DNA of 64,000 bases from NCBI GenBank assembly GCA_947463785.1, contig CANHRG010000003.1, positions 1-64,000 on the forward strand, read 5' to 3'. Source of the DNA: Sphingobacteriaceae bacterium. Lineage in GTDB: Bacteria > Bacteroidota > Bacteroidia > Sphingobacteriales > Sphingobacteriaceae. How positions within the stretch are numbered: the stretch's first letter is position 1; every line of letters begins with the position of its first letter. Both the position numbers and the translations under genes were made by a program. The notes beneath the pieces are model-generated. The model ran no database searches and was not told the DNA's origin. It saw only the letters and a program-made list of their open reading frames with translations. Shown piece by piece: positions 16,836 through 26,554 of the stretch.

Positions 16836-19295
16836 TTATCTCTGGAATTGCCAGATTGTGTGCTGGCATTTAATATTATAAATTTTTCCATTGCACCCGT
16901 CACACTTTTGAATACCTGTGCCATAGCATTGTATACACACCGTTCCGTCATACAAAACTTTTTTGCCTTTACACTTTTTACAAAGAATTTTGCCTCTTTT
17001 ATCACACAAAGGACAAACTGAAACGATTCCCTTTCCCTTACAATAATGACATGCTTTAGGGTTTTTCTGCCATTCGCCCGTTGCACCAGCTACCATCGAT
17101 TTCACCGCATCATTTAACATCTTGGCTATTTCATTGGCTTCTTTATTTTTTTCTGCTTCTGCTAATTCTCTTTTTTTGCGCTCTACTTCATATTCTCTTT
17201 CGATTTGATCCCTTTCTTTTCTAACCCTCTCTAGCACATTGTCTTTATCATTATATCCCATACTCTTTGCCTGAGTCAAATCATTAAAAGCATTATATGC
17301 ACCGTCTTTATTGTAAATAATAATGCCTCTTGCCCAATAATATTCAGGTTTTGCATTTAGACTAATGGCTTTATCTATGTCTTCCATTGCAGCAGAATAC
17401 ATATTTAATGTGCCTCGAGTTATAGATCTGTAATAGTAATATTGATCATTCCTAGAATCAAGTTTAATTGCTACGTCAAAAGCGTGTAATGCTCTTGTAT
17501 AAAGTTTTTCATTAAACATGATTTCTCCCCACTTATAGTAATGGTCGGCATCATAAACATTCATTAAATTATGAACGTCATCAGTAGTAAAGTAATTCCA
17601 AGTTTCAGAATACAGTTTATCCCCCTTTAATTCATATTCATAAACCAGCGATCCTGAATCATAAAATTTTTGGTTTCCCGATAATTTGAAATCCAGAAAG
17701 TTTAGTTCTTTCTCATCCCATTTAACAGTATACTTTGTTTCATCAGTTAGAACTTTACGATCTTTATTAAATTCATCCAAAATAACGGTGGCATTCTTCA
17801 CAAAATCTTTGGTTGATGATTTATATCTGATTAAACCGGATTTAGGCGGATGATTAATTAAATTGTATTCTAAATCAAATTCTCTGTCCGTTACCCTTTT
17901 ATATAATTCTTTTGTTTCTGTTAGTAATGCTGATTGGGTTTTAAAAAAACTACTCTCAGTTATGGCATCCTTTTTCTCCAAAGTATTGTAAAAATTTTGC
18001 CTTACCAGTTTAGCAAAAGCATCTTTAAACCGATTCAAAAACTGAGTTTCGACATTTTTCTTATCAATTTGAGCATACTGATTAAAAGTATTCAAAATAA
18101 CCTCTTTGGTGGGATTTGAGATCAATGGAGCGAATAATGATTCAACTTTACTATTGATCGCGGTTTCTAAAATACTATACGTCAGATTCAAGCTGTCTAG
18201 TGTAGGATTTTTATAAAAATCGACATTCTTGTAAGCTATTCTGGGATATTGATTGAACACCATAGAACTAAATTCGGTTACATATTTACCAAATTCATGA
18301 AAGTCGTTATTTAAAAAATTCAACAGATTATTGAATTCATTTGTGTTTTGAAGATTTTCGAAAGAATTATTAATAACTCTAATAGCATTCCTGATTCCCT
18401 GATTGTAAAAAGGATTTAACTTGGAGAATGTGATGGCAGCTATTTCTTGATTACTTATTTTCCTATCATAAACAAATACGTCATCGATGTTCCCATTCGA
18501 TTTAATAATGGTTTTATCATAATTTCCAGTATGGTAGGTTTCAATAAACCGTTTTACATCTGTATTAGGATTTTCTTTCTTGAAATCTCTTTTGCTTAAA
18601 AAATCAAGACTATAAGTTTTAAGCGCATCTCCATTAATGGATATGCTTATTGAATTAACATCAAATTCGATTACTAAAAAATCCCAAACTTGTTTATATG
18701 AAATTGGAGTTGATGAAGTATAATTCAATGAGTTTCTTTTGAATTTATCAGATACGAAATAAAATTTTTGATACTTGTTATCTGAAATTTGCTCTACTTG
18801 AATGGAGATATAATCATGAGTATCGTCTGCTTTGTTAAGTTCAACAACCAATTCTATACTGTCTTGCAAAATGTACTCTAATTTTATTGATTTACTCCCG
18901 TAATTCGTAGATGCCCAAAAACCTATCGATATTGGTTTTTGAAAATCCATTTTTTTATTACTTATTTTTAGTTCAGACAAAAAGGCTAGTCTCTCATTTG
19001 AGGAGCGATCTATGCTCATTTCAGGACCCAAATATTTGTTCCCTTGATAATTTGCTATCTGAGTAAGCATAAATATTATCTGCTCATCAATATTCTGAAT
19101 ATTTTGATCATACCTTTTATAAACTATTTCTGCATTGCCTAGATATTTCCCACCAGTAGAATTACTTATTTCTTTACTATCCAAGGGAAGATATGTTACT
19201 AATCCATCCGGAGATAAATATTTAGGAATGGATTGTGCCTTAGAATTAAGGAAATAAAGTACTGATAATGCGAGCAGAAAGAACGTTTTTCTCAT
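16836..19295 (-). CDS. Secreted LamG-like / TPR / CxxC-zinc-motif protein
   Basis: About 819 residues from ATG 19295, which opens into a signal peptide (MRKTFFLLALSVLYFLNSKAQS). Three regions are visible. First, a concanavalin-A/LamG-like domain (about 20-290), with GLVTYLPLD, a predicted lectin core and GNIDDVFVYDRKISNQEI. Second, a long helical part with TPR-like units near 580-680 (YKWGEIMFNEKLYTRALHAFDVAI, YYYRSITRGTLNMYSAAMEDIDKAI). Third, a charged coiled coil followed by a cluster of C-x-x-C-x-G-x-G pairs of the DnaJ zinc-finger kind (CHYCKGKG, CPLCDKRG, CKKCKGKK, CYGTG, CDGCNGK). A zinc-binding cluster on an exported protein is unusual. Its Lys/Asn-rich, A+T-rich coding differs from its neighbours, which may point to transfer. 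No function is claimed. Stands alone between tmRNA and DUF3078. Confidence 0.8.
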   Translation of the reverse strand: MRKTFFLLALSVLYFLNSKAQSIPKYLSPDGLVTYLPLDSKEISNSTGGKYLGNAEIVYKRYDQNIQNIDEQIIFMLTQIANYQGNKYLGPEMSIDRSSNERLAFLSELKISNKKMDFQKPISIGFWASTNYGSKSIKLEYILQDSIELVVELNKADDTHDYISIQVEQISDNKYQKFYFVSDKFKRNSLNYTSSTPISYKQVWDFLVIEFDVNSISISINGDALKTYSLDFLSKRDFKKENPNTDVKRFIETYHTGNYDKTIIKSNGNIDDVFVYDRKISNQEIAAITFSKLNPFYNQGIRNAIRVINNSFENLQNTNEFNNLLNFLNNDFHEFGKYVTEFSSMVFNQYPRIAYKNVDFYKNPTLDSLNLTYSILETAINSKVESLFAPLISNPTKEVILNTFNQYAQIDKKNVETQFLNRFKDAFAKLVRQNFYNTLEKKDAITESSFFKTQSALLTETKELYKRVTDREFDLEYNLINHPPKSGLIRYKSSTKDFVKNATVILDEFNKDRKVLTDETKYTVKWDEKELNFLDFKLSGNQKFYDSGSLVYEYELKGDKLYSETWNYFTTDDVHNLMNVYDADHYYKWGEIMFNEKLYTRALHAFDVAIKLDSRNDQYYYYRSITRGTLNMYSAAMEDIDKAISLNAKPEYYWARGIIIYNKDGAYNAFNDLTQAKSMGYNDKDNVLERVRKERDQIEREYEVERKKRELAEAEKNKEANEIAKMLNDAVKSMVAGATGEWQKNPKACHYCKGKGIVSVCPLCDKRGKILCKKCKGKKVLYDGTVCIQCYGTGIQKCDGCNGKIYNIKCQHTIWQFQR

Positions 19296-19462
19296 GATTC
19301 GAATCAATTGGATTTTAAATGTAGACTTTATTTTCTTTTATGAAGATTTTATAGTTCCATTTCATAAATAATGGACATATGAAATAATAAATCCATAAGA
19401 ATCATTACTGTATTTATAAACTAAGACAAGAGTGAACTGTCGCGACGAGATTCGAATTACTG

Positions 19463-20404
19463 TTATCTCTTTCTCTCTTTCAGATTGGTCACAAAACCAA
19501 TACCCAAAATACTTTTTAATTGCAAAGCAGCGCCATTGCGGTTTGGACCAAAAATCCGGACGTCGTCATCGTAGATTAAATCGAGATTGTAATTAGCGCT
19601 CATGTATTTGTTTATTTTAAAAACGACACTATTGGTGAAAAACAAATCGACATTTTTTGCCTTTTTTCGGTAGTTACTAAATAAATCAACTCTGCCTTTG
19701 TAAAAAACATTCGACATAATCTCTTTACTGTAATTGAGAGAAGACAATGCCCCAAAGGCATTTATGGAATTCTTTCCGGGTTGAACTCCATAAGCACCCA
19801 TCTCACTCAGTTTTTCATTCATCACAATTGTCCAACGACTGGTAATTGGTGAAAAAAACACGCTTAAATGTTTATCGGGGCGAAAGTCTAAACCAGCCGA
19901 AAGAAAAACATATGCAGGTGAGAATATTGTAGAAGAAAATTTCTCAGTATTATTTGCCCCATAGGTGTAGCCATCAAACAATTGAGATCTGAAATTGAAT
20001 AATCCAGATGCATAAAGTTTTGAGGTGATCTCGTGCCCACTTTTGGATACAAAATCTATTCTATCGTCATTTTTCCTGCTGCCTAAACTCGTGGTTTGAA
20101 CAAAACCTAAAAAAAGATCGAGATTGTTATCCCAATTGTGTTTCCCTTTTCGGAAATACTTGTAATAATTAAAATAGGTATTGATGGCTAAAGAAAACTT
20201 ATCGCCCCCAGCGGCCCAATTGCTTAAACTACCTTGTGTAAGATTCACATTTACCAATCCGCCACTTTTGTGTGTCCATTGAGAAGTATCTGCAGCTTTC
20301 TTTATTACCTTTTCAGATTCTTTTACCAAGACCTTTAATGGAATATCCTGTGCTGTAACAGCCAACAGCGAAGCAGATAATAGCAGCGTTAAAAAATACT
20401 TCAT
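19463..20404 (-). CDS. DUF3078 outer-membrane beta-barrel-like protein
   Basis: 313 residues with a signal peptide (MKYFLTLLLSASLLAVTA-Q). The DUF3078 core is recognisable in VNLTQGSLSNWAAGGDKFSLAINTYFNYYKYFRKGKHNWDN, followed by alternating strands (LFNFRSQLFDGYTYG, VFLSAGLDFRPDKHLSVFFSPITSRWTI) and a C-terminal strand pattern, QLKSILGIGFVTNL. This suggests a small outer-membrane barrel; function is unknown in this family. A -7 element TATATTTG lies on the minus strand at 20448-20441, about 36 bases before the ATG. The stop is followed by about 170 bases without a gene towards 19295. Confidence 0.87.
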   Translation of the reverse strand: MKYFLTLLLSASLLAVTAQDIPLKVLVKESEKVIKKAADTSQWTHKSGGLVNVNLTQGSLSNWAAGGDKFSLAINTYFNYYKYFRKGKHNWDNNLDLFLGFVQTTSLGSRKNDDRIDFVSKSGHEITSKLYASGLFNFRSQLFDGYTYGANNTEKFSSTIFSPAYVFLSAGLDFRPDKHLSVFFSPITSRWTIVMNEKLSEMGAYGVQPGKNSINAFGALSSLNYSKEIMSNVFYKGRVDLFSNYRKKAKNVDLFFTNSVVFKINKYMSANYNLDLIYDDDVRIFGPNRNGAALQLKSILGIGFVTNLKERKR

Positions 20405-20479
20405 TGGTGTTTACTAACCTTCTGTATGGAGAAGACAAACCAAATATAAAAATCAATCAGGGTTTAAACACGTAATTTT

Positions 20480-21727
20480 TCAATTACGCTTTACTGTTTT
20501 TAAAAGTAATAGGACGATGGGTGTGGCGAGCAGAAAGTAAATTCCTAAAAATTCAGGTGCCCAAAACAGCATTTTTCCCAAACCAAACCAATCTGACGAA
20601 GACCATAGCAGGTAAACTCCCCAGGCATTCTTGATTACTTCAGCAACCCATGCTTTCGGATTAAGATCCATTAATTCGGTATAGGCATAAACTTGCATAA
20701 AGATGTAAATTCCGTAAAAAAACATGGCCGGAGCACCAATAGCGGCAATATTGCCAAACAGATAAGCTATTAACAAGAATAAAATTCCAAATTGAAGCCA
20801 AATCCAAACATTAAGTAGCGTATTGGTGGGAGTGTCGTATTTTTTGTAGGTGTACGGATCTGAAATCTTGCTAATTGGATAATCACGTTCCACATCTTCA
20901 GGCCGCCAGCCGGTAGGCATAAACCAAATTCTGAATTTATCTAACCAAATTTGTGTTCTCCAGGCATCTTGAATCAAAAGAAAAAGATGCTGAAAATTGA
21001 TTTTTATGGGGTTCCATGTTCTCACCGGAACCGTAATACCATAAATGGGTTTTGCCTGAGGGAGTTCTTCCTGAAACGTTCCAAAGAGCTTATCCCAGAA
21101 AATAAATATTTGTGCAAAATTTTTGTCGATATATTCCGGATTGATGGCATGGTGAACTCGGTGATGCGAAGGCGTAACCAAAACATATTCTAACCAGCCC
21201 ATCTTACCAATGTGTTGTGTATGGTACCAAAATTGGGCAAATAAATGTAATGGTGCCACAATTGCAATAACTTGCACCGGAACTCCGAAGAAAGCAGCAG
21301 GTAACAAAAAAACCGTAAACACTTTCACAAAACTGGAAATGCTTTGACGTAAGGCACAAGCCAAGTTAAAATCTTCACTGCTGTGGTGAATAATATGGCT
21401 ATTCCAGAAAAAATTCACTTTGTGGGCAATGCGATGCACCCAATATCCCGACAGATCAAGTGCAAGGAATGCAATAACATAGGTCAAAACACCAGAGTCG
21501 ATTGCAAAAAAAGAAAAGTTCTTATATAGGTATTGGTAGCTAATCACAACAAGGCTCAAACCCAGTACATCCTTAGTCACATTGGTAAAACCAGAACTCA
21601 AGCTTGATAGGGTGTCGAAACTGCGAAAGGTATCATTGCCTTTAAAATATCCATATGCTTTTTCAAGAACAATGAGCAGCAAAAATGCTGGCATTGCATA
21701 CAGTAATATTCTGCCATAGGTTTCCAT
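20480..21727 (-). CDS. Sterol desaturase / fatty acid hydroxylase family membrane protein
   Basis: 415 residues with several membrane spans. The di-iron histidine clusters of the family are all present: WVHRIAHKVNFFWNSH (HxxxH), HIIHHSSEDFN (HxxHH) and HHRVHHAINPEYIDKNF (HHxxHH), with a further HTQH between the last two. Members insert oxygen into sterols, fatty acids or alkylglycerols; the two-part layout (hydroxylase core, then an additional membrane half after about residue 290) resembles the alkylglycerol-monooxygenase-like group. The substrate here is unknown. A -7 element TATTTTTG lies on the minus strand at 21750-21743, about 15 bases before the ATG. Confidence 0.9.
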   Translation of the reverse strand: METYGRILLYAMPAFLLLIVLEKAYGYFKGNDTFRSFDTLSSLSSGFTNVTKDVLGLSLVVISYQYLYKNFSFFAIDSGVLTYVIAFLALDLSGYWVHRIAHKVNFFWNSHIIHHSSEDFNLACALRQSISSFVKVFTVFLLPAAFFGVPVQVIAIVAPLHLFAQFWYHTQHIGKMGWLEYVLVTPSHHRVHHAINPEYIDKNFAQIFIFWDKLFGTFQEELPQAKPIYGITVPVRTWNPIKINFQHLFLLIQDAWRTQIWLDKFRIWFMPTGWRPEDVERDYPISKISDPYTYKKYDTPTNTLLNVWIWLQFGILFLLIAYLFGNIAAIGAPAMFFYGIYIFMQVYAYTELMDLNPKAWVAEVIKNAWGVYLLWSSSDWFGLGKMLFWAPEFLGIYFLLATPIVLLLLKTVKRN

Positions 21728-21837
21728 ATTCAGCTATTTGTGCAAAAATAACAATATGACCCATGGTGTTGAAAAATAATTATTCAAAATCATTTATTTT
21801 TTTTGGAATTAAGTTCATAACCCGTAATTTTATTCTT

Positions 21838-21854
21838 AGTGTATAATTTACAAT
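21838..21854. promoter_or_regulatory. Possible operator upstream of SusC
   Basis: AGTGTATAATTTACAAT, 42 bases before the SusC ATG, matches the core of the palindrome at 38806-38824 (AGTGTATTAAATACACT) at 13 of 17 positions. It could be a second site for the same regulator, but the sequence is A+T-rich and chance cannot be excluded. Confidence 0.3.
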
Positions 21855-21895
21855 TAGCACTTACTAACCAAAACTATTAACTAAATATTAACTAC

Positions 21896-24800
21896 ATGAA
21901 AAAAGTTTACTTCATGAAGCTATGGCTTCTTGGTTTATTCGTGTTTGCAACTCTTACAGCTGCAGCACAAACCGGAAGCATCAACGGACGCGTTTTGGAC
22001 GAAACCAAACAAGCGCTGCCGGGTGCCTCTGTATCTGTTAAAGGTACAAGCGTGAGCACCTCAACTGATGCTAACGGTAATTTCAAATTAACCGGAATCG
22101 CAAATGGAACTGCCACATTGGTTGTTCGATTTGTAGGTTACGAAACTATTGAGCGAACCATCAACGTTTCAGGTGATGTTCGGGTTGAGTTTAACTTAAG
22201 CCCGAGCGCCGAAAGTCTGAGCGAAGTGGTGGTGGTTGGTTACGGTACCCAGAAAAAATCTGATTTGACTGGAAGTATCACCAGCATTGGCTCTAAAGAC
22301 TTCGTAAAAGGCCAGTTGACTACACCTGAACAATTGATTGCTGGTAAAGCAGCCGGTGTTCAGATTACGTCAAACAGTGGTGCTCCTGGCTCTGGAAGTA
22401 CTATCCGTATTCGTGGTGGTGCTTCATTAAATGCCAGCAACAACCCCTTGATCGTAATTGACAACGTGCCAATTAGTAACAATGGCATTGCTGGTGCAGC
22501 TAACGCTTTGGCTTTGATTAACCCGAATGATATCGAGTCGTTCAACATCTTAAAAGACGCTTCTGCTACAGCCATTTACGGTTCAAGAGCCTCAAACGGG
22601 GTTATTTTCATTACCACTAAAAAAGGAAGCAGCGGTAAACCTCAGGTAAACTTCAATACCTTAACTACCCTTTCTACAGTAGCAAATACGGTTGATGTTT
22701 TAACCGGAGATCAAGTTAGAGCTATTGTTAATTCTAAAGGAACTGCTGCTCAAAAAGCATTGTTAGGTACTGCAAACACAAATTGGCAAGATGTAATCTA
22801 CCAAAATGCACTAAGCACCGATAATAACTTAAGCATTAGCGGTACTAGCGGAAAATTACCTTACCGCATTTCGTTGGGTTACTTAAATCAGGCTGGTACA
22901 CTTAAAACAGGAAACCTGTCTCGTACTTCTGCTGGACTTAATTTAAGCCCACGTTTTTTAAATAATGCTTTAAAAGTAGATCTTAACTTAAAAGGTAGCA
23001 TTAACAAAAGCATCTTCGCAAACGAAGGCGCTATTGGTTCTGCAATCACTTTTGACCCAACTAAACCTCTTTATTCTGGTAATGCTGCTTTTGGCGGTTA
23101 TTACGAGTGGTTGGATAATACTTCCGAAACCGGCTTAGCTGGTCTTGCGGGTAAAAACCCACTTGGTTTACTAGAGCAAAGAATGGATAAAAGTAATGTA
23201 AAAAGAAGTGTTGGTAACATTGAATTAGATTACACGTTTCCTTTCTTGAAAGAATTGCGTGCACACGCTAACTTAGGTTATGATATTTCTGAAGGTACTG
23301 GATCCATATTTGTTCCAGAATATGCAGCCATGTCATACAGAAGATTTAAAGATGCTAGTAATGTTTTCCATAGCGGTGTAAATAACCAATACAAACAACG
23401 TAATGAAAACTTACTTGCTGAATATTACTTCAATTATGCTAAAGATTTGAAATCAATCGACAGCCGTGTTGATGTGGTAGCTGGTTATGCTTATCAAGAT
23501 TTCAAAACCAAAAACTTTGGTTTCCCTGACCGCACAGTTAACGGAACCGTTGTTAGCGTACCAACTTTCCCTTTTGATATTCCTCAAAATCGTTTAGTAT
23601 CTTTCTACGGTCGTTTAAATTACGCATACAAAGGACGTTATTTATTAACTGCCTCTGTTCGTAGAGACGGATCTTCTCGCTTTAGCGAAGATAACCGTTG
23701 GGCAACCTTCCCTACCGCAGCTTTGGCTTGGAAAATTTCTGAAGAATCTTTCTTGAAAGACTCTAAACTAGTTTCTGACTTGAAATTGCGTTTATCTTAC
23801 GGGGTAACTGGTCAGCAAGATGGTATTGGTAACTACGATTACCTGTCTTACTACAACCTGAGCTCGCTTACAGCTCAATATCAATTAGGTAATAATTTTT
23901 ACCAAATGTACCGTCCTAATGGCTACTACGGTGCCCGTAAATGGGAACAAACTGAAACCTTTAACCTTGGTTTAGATTTTGGTTTCTTGGATAACCGTAT
24001 CACCGGTACTTTAGATGCCTACATAAACACAACTTCTGATTTGCTTAACATGGTTAATCAACCTGCAGGATCAAACTTTGCAGATAAAGTTGTTGCAAAC
24101 GTAGGTAGCATGGAAAACCGTGGTATCGAGTTAAACTTGAACGGCGAAGTAATCAGAAATAGCAACTTTACTTGGGACTTAGGTTTCAACGCTACTTACA
24201 ATAAGAACGAAATCACCAAATTAACCATTGCACCAGATCCAAACTATCCTGGTAACCAATTTGGTGGTATTGCAGGTGGTGTAGGTAACACCGTTATGAT
24301 TAACTCTTTAGGCTTCAACAGAGGTGCATTCTACGTATTCCAACAAGTATACGATGCAAATGGTAAACCTATTGAAAACCTTTTTGTAGACAGAAACAAA
24401 GATGGTGCTATCAATGACAAGGATTTGTATCAGTATAAATCTGCTGATCCAAGAATGTTCTTTGGTTTAACCTCTAATTTTACGTACAAAAAATGGAATG
24501 CAGGTTTCGTATTGAGAGCTAGCTTGAATAATTACGTGTACAATAACGTACATAGTAATTTAGGCAATTACCGTTCAATCTCTGTTTTAGCTACTCACTT
24601 AAACAACGCTTCTGCCAGCTATTTGCAAACCGGATTTAACGGCGGTTTTGTAAACCAACTTTTAAGCGACTACTTTGTTCAAAATGCCTCATTTATCAGA
24701 GCTGACAACATCTATTTAGGTTACAACGTTGGCCAGGTATTTAACAACAAATCTAGCTTGAGAATTAATGCAAGCGTACAGAACGCATTCGTGATTACCA

Positions 24801-24898
24801 AGTACAAAGGCTTAGACCCTGAAATTGGTGGTGGTATAGATAACAACTTCTATCCTCGTCCACGCGTATTTGCTTTAGGCCTGAATCTTGATTTTTAA
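21896..24898 (+). CDS. SusC/RagA-family TonB-dependent outer-membrane transporter
   Basis: 1000 residues. Signal peptide (ends TLTAAA-Q), then a carboxypeptidase-regulatory-like domain (GSINGRVLDETKQALPGASVSVKGTS...FVGYETIERTINV, about 26-110), the SusC junction LSEVVVVGYGTQKKSDLTGSI, a plug domain (about 130-235, PEQLIAGKAAGVQITSNSGAPGSGSTIRIRGG), and a 22-strand barrel ending FYPRPRVFALGLNLDF. It imports oligosaccharides across the outer membrane using TonB energy, with the SusD protein as its lid. Position next to SusD, SusE and starch enzymes indicates maltodextrins as substrate. The upstream 170 bases are A+T-rich and hold a possible operator. Confidence 0.95.
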   Translation: MKKVYFMKLWLLGLFVFATLTAAAQTGSINGRVLDETKQALPGASVSVKGTSVSTSTDANGNFKLTGIANGTATLVVRFVGYETIERTINVSGDVRVEFNLSPSAESLSEVVVVGYGTQKKSDLTGSITSIGSKDFVKGQLTTPEQLIAGKAAGVQITSNSGAPGSGSTIRIRGGASLNASNNPLIVIDNVPISNNGIAGAANALALINPNDIESFNILKDASATAIYGSRASNGVIFITTKKGSSGKPQVNFNTLTTLSTVANTVDVLTGDQVRAIVNSKGTAAQKALLGTANTNWQDVIYQNALSTDNNLSISGTSGKLPYRISLGYLNQAGTLKTGNLSRTSAGLNLSPRFLNNALKVDLNLKGSINKSIFANEGAIGSAITFDPTKPLYSGNAAFGGYYEWLDNTSETGLAGLAGKNPLGLLEQRMDKSNVKRSVGNIELDYTFPFLKELRAHANLGYDISEGTGSIFVPEYAAMSYRRFKDASNVFHSGVNNQYKQRNENLLAEYYFNYAKDLKSIDSRVDVVAGYAYQDFKTKNFGFPDRTVNGTVVSVPTFPFDIPQNRLVSFYGRLNYAYKGRYLLTASVRRDGSSRFSEDNRWATFPTAALAWKISEESFLKDSKLVSDLKLRLSYGVTGQQDGIGNYDYLSYYNLSSLTAQYQLGNNFYQMYRPNGYYGARKWEQTETFNLGLDFGFLDNRITGTLDAYINTTSDLLNMVNQPAGSNFADKVVANVGSMENRGIELNLNGEVIRNSNFTWDLGFNATYNKNEITKLTIAPDPNYPGNQFGGIAGGVGNTVMINSLGFNRGAFYVFQQVYDANGKPIENLFVDRNKDGAINDKDLYQYKSADPRMFFGLTSNFTYKKWNAGFVLRASLNNYVYNNVHSNLGNYRSISVLATHLNNASASYLQTGFNGGFVNQLLSDYFVQNASFIRADNIYLGYNVGQVFNNKSSLRINASVQNAFVITKYKGLDPEIGGGIDNNFYPRPRVFALGLNLDF

Positions 24899-24920
24899 TC
24901 AAACGGAAAATTTTTAAGAC

Positions 24921-26498
24921 ATGAAAAAGAATTATTTTAAACTAGTCGTAGCTACAGGATGCCTAATCTTATCAATGGCTTCATGTACGAATAAGTTAGA
25001 CTTACTTCCGACTAACGATATCACCTCAGAGCAGGTATATAAAACTGCTGATGGCTATAAATTAGCTTTCGCTAAAGTTTATGGAAGTTTTGCATTAACA
25101 GGAAACAACGGACCTGCCGGTAATCGTGATATTTTGGCTATTGCTGACGAGGGTTTCTCTGACTTCCTACGTTTATACTGGTGTGCCCAAGAATTATCAA
25201 CCGATGAAGCGGTAGTAGCTTGGGGTGACGCTGGTTTGCCTGATTTCCATAAAATGAACTGGACATCCAATAACCCTTTCATTAAAGGTTTATACTACCG
25301 TTCATTTTATCAGATTACTTTGTGTAACGATTTCATCAGACAATCATCTGATGCGAAACTAGCAGAGCGTGGAATCACTGGTGCTGATGCCGACAATATT
25401 CGTAGATACAGAGCAGAAGCTCGTTTCTTACGTGCATTCCAATATTCTGTATTGATGGATTTGTTTGGTAAACCTGCATTCATTACTGATGAAACAGCTA
25501 TTGGAGCAGCATTACCAACTCAAAAATCACGTACCGAGTTATTCAACTACATTGAATCTGAGTTAAAAGCGATTGAAAGCCAATTAGCTGCTCCAAGAAG
25601 CAATGAATACGGAAGAGCTGACAAAGCTGCTGCATGGGCTTTATTGGCCAGAATTTACTTGAATGCTCAAGTGTATACTGGTACACCAAAATTTGCTGAA
25701 GCCGCTACATATTCAAAAATGGTGATTGATGTACCAGGATATCAATTATTGAATAACTATAGCCGTTTAATGCGTGCCGATAACCACATCAACAATACTG
25801 AGGCGATCTTAACCATCAACTACGATGGTGTTAAAACTCAAAATTGGGGTGGTACAACCTTCATTACACATGCGGCTGTTGGTGGTAACATGACTGTATC
25901 TGAATTTGGTATTGACTATGCCTGGGGAGGTACACGTGTAACTAAAAACATCCCTAACTTATTTACAGCTGGCGATAACCGTGCACAATTCTTTACCGGC
26001 AATAATGGCATCGAGATCAATGACATCGGTGATTTCAAAGATGGTTATGCTGTAACTAAATTCAAGAACGTAACCGCAACCAATGCGGCAGGTTCAAACC
26101 TTACTTGGGTAGACATCGATTTCCCATTGTTCCGCTTAGCTGAGCAGTATTTAATCTATGCTGAAGCGGTTAAACGTGGCAACAATGTTGGTTCTGAAGC
26201 AACAGCTATTGGCTACCTCAATCTATTACGTCAACGTGCTTTCGGAAATGCATCAGGAAACATCAACTCATACACGGTTGATTATATCTTAGATGAACGC
26301 GGACGTGAATTGTATTGGGAAGGATTCAGAAGAACTGACCTGATCCGTTTTGGTAAATTTACTGAGGACACCTACTTGTGGCCTTGGAAAGGTGATGTCA
26401 AAAATGGTAAAGGTGTAGAAAGCTGGCGTAAAGTATACCCTATTCCGGCGGATGATATTAACTCTAACCCTAATCTGACTCAAAACCCGAATTATTAA
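24921..26498 (+). CDS. SusD/RagB-family nutrient-binding lipoprotein
   Basis: 525 residues. Lipoprotein signal with lipobox LSMASC (Cys22), followed by LDLLPTNDITSEQVYKTADGY, the usual SusD N-terminus. TPR-like helices follow (YRAEARFLRAFQYSVLMDLFGKPAFI; RADKAAAWALLARIYLNAQVY), and the family C-terminus includes YILDERGRELYWEGFRRTDLIRFGKF and VYPIPADDINSNPNLTQNPNY. It is anchored on the cell surface, binds starch oligosaccharides and caps the SusC channel. It starts 22 bases after SusC and is surely in its operon. Confidence 0.95.
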   Translation: MKKNYFKLVVATGCLILSMASCTNKLDLLPTNDITSEQVYKTADGYKLAFAKVYGSFALTGNNGPAGNRDILAIADEGFSDFLRLYWCAQELSTDEAVVAWGDAGLPDFHKMNWTSNNPFIKGLYYRSFYQITLCNDFIRQSSDAKLAERGITGADADNIRRYRAEARFLRAFQYSVLMDLFGKPAFITDETAIGAALPTQKSRTELFNYIESELKAIESQLAAPRSNEYGRADKAAAWALLARIYLNAQVYTGTPKFAEAATYSKMVIDVPGYQLLNNYSRLMRADNHINNTEAILTINYDGVKTQNWGGTTFITHAAVGGNMTVSEFGIDYAWGGTRVTKNIPNLFTAGDNRAQFFTGNNGIEINDIGDFKDGYAVTKFKNVTATNAAGSNLTWVDIDFPLFRLAEQYLIYAEAVKRGNNVGSEATAIGYLNLLRQRAFGNASGNINSYTVDYILDERGRELYWEGFRRTDLIRFGKFTEDTYLWPWKGDVKNGKGVESWRKVYPIPADDINSNPNLTQNPNY

Positions 26499-26554
26499 TC
26501 GTAATTCCCGGAATATCTACTATTCCGGGAATTAAATAACAATAATTATCACAT

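Noticed and set aside
16793-17086. A 97-residue minus-strand frame with several Cys near the tmRNA
   Set aside because: It is another frame of the 3' part of the 16836-19295 gene; its Cys-like pattern is not ordered as a zinc motif.
19308-19462. A tRNA-like stretch (GATTCGAATTAC) near 19450
   Set aside because: The T-loop-like bases are not flanked by pairing arms, and no acceptor or anticodon stem can be drawn.
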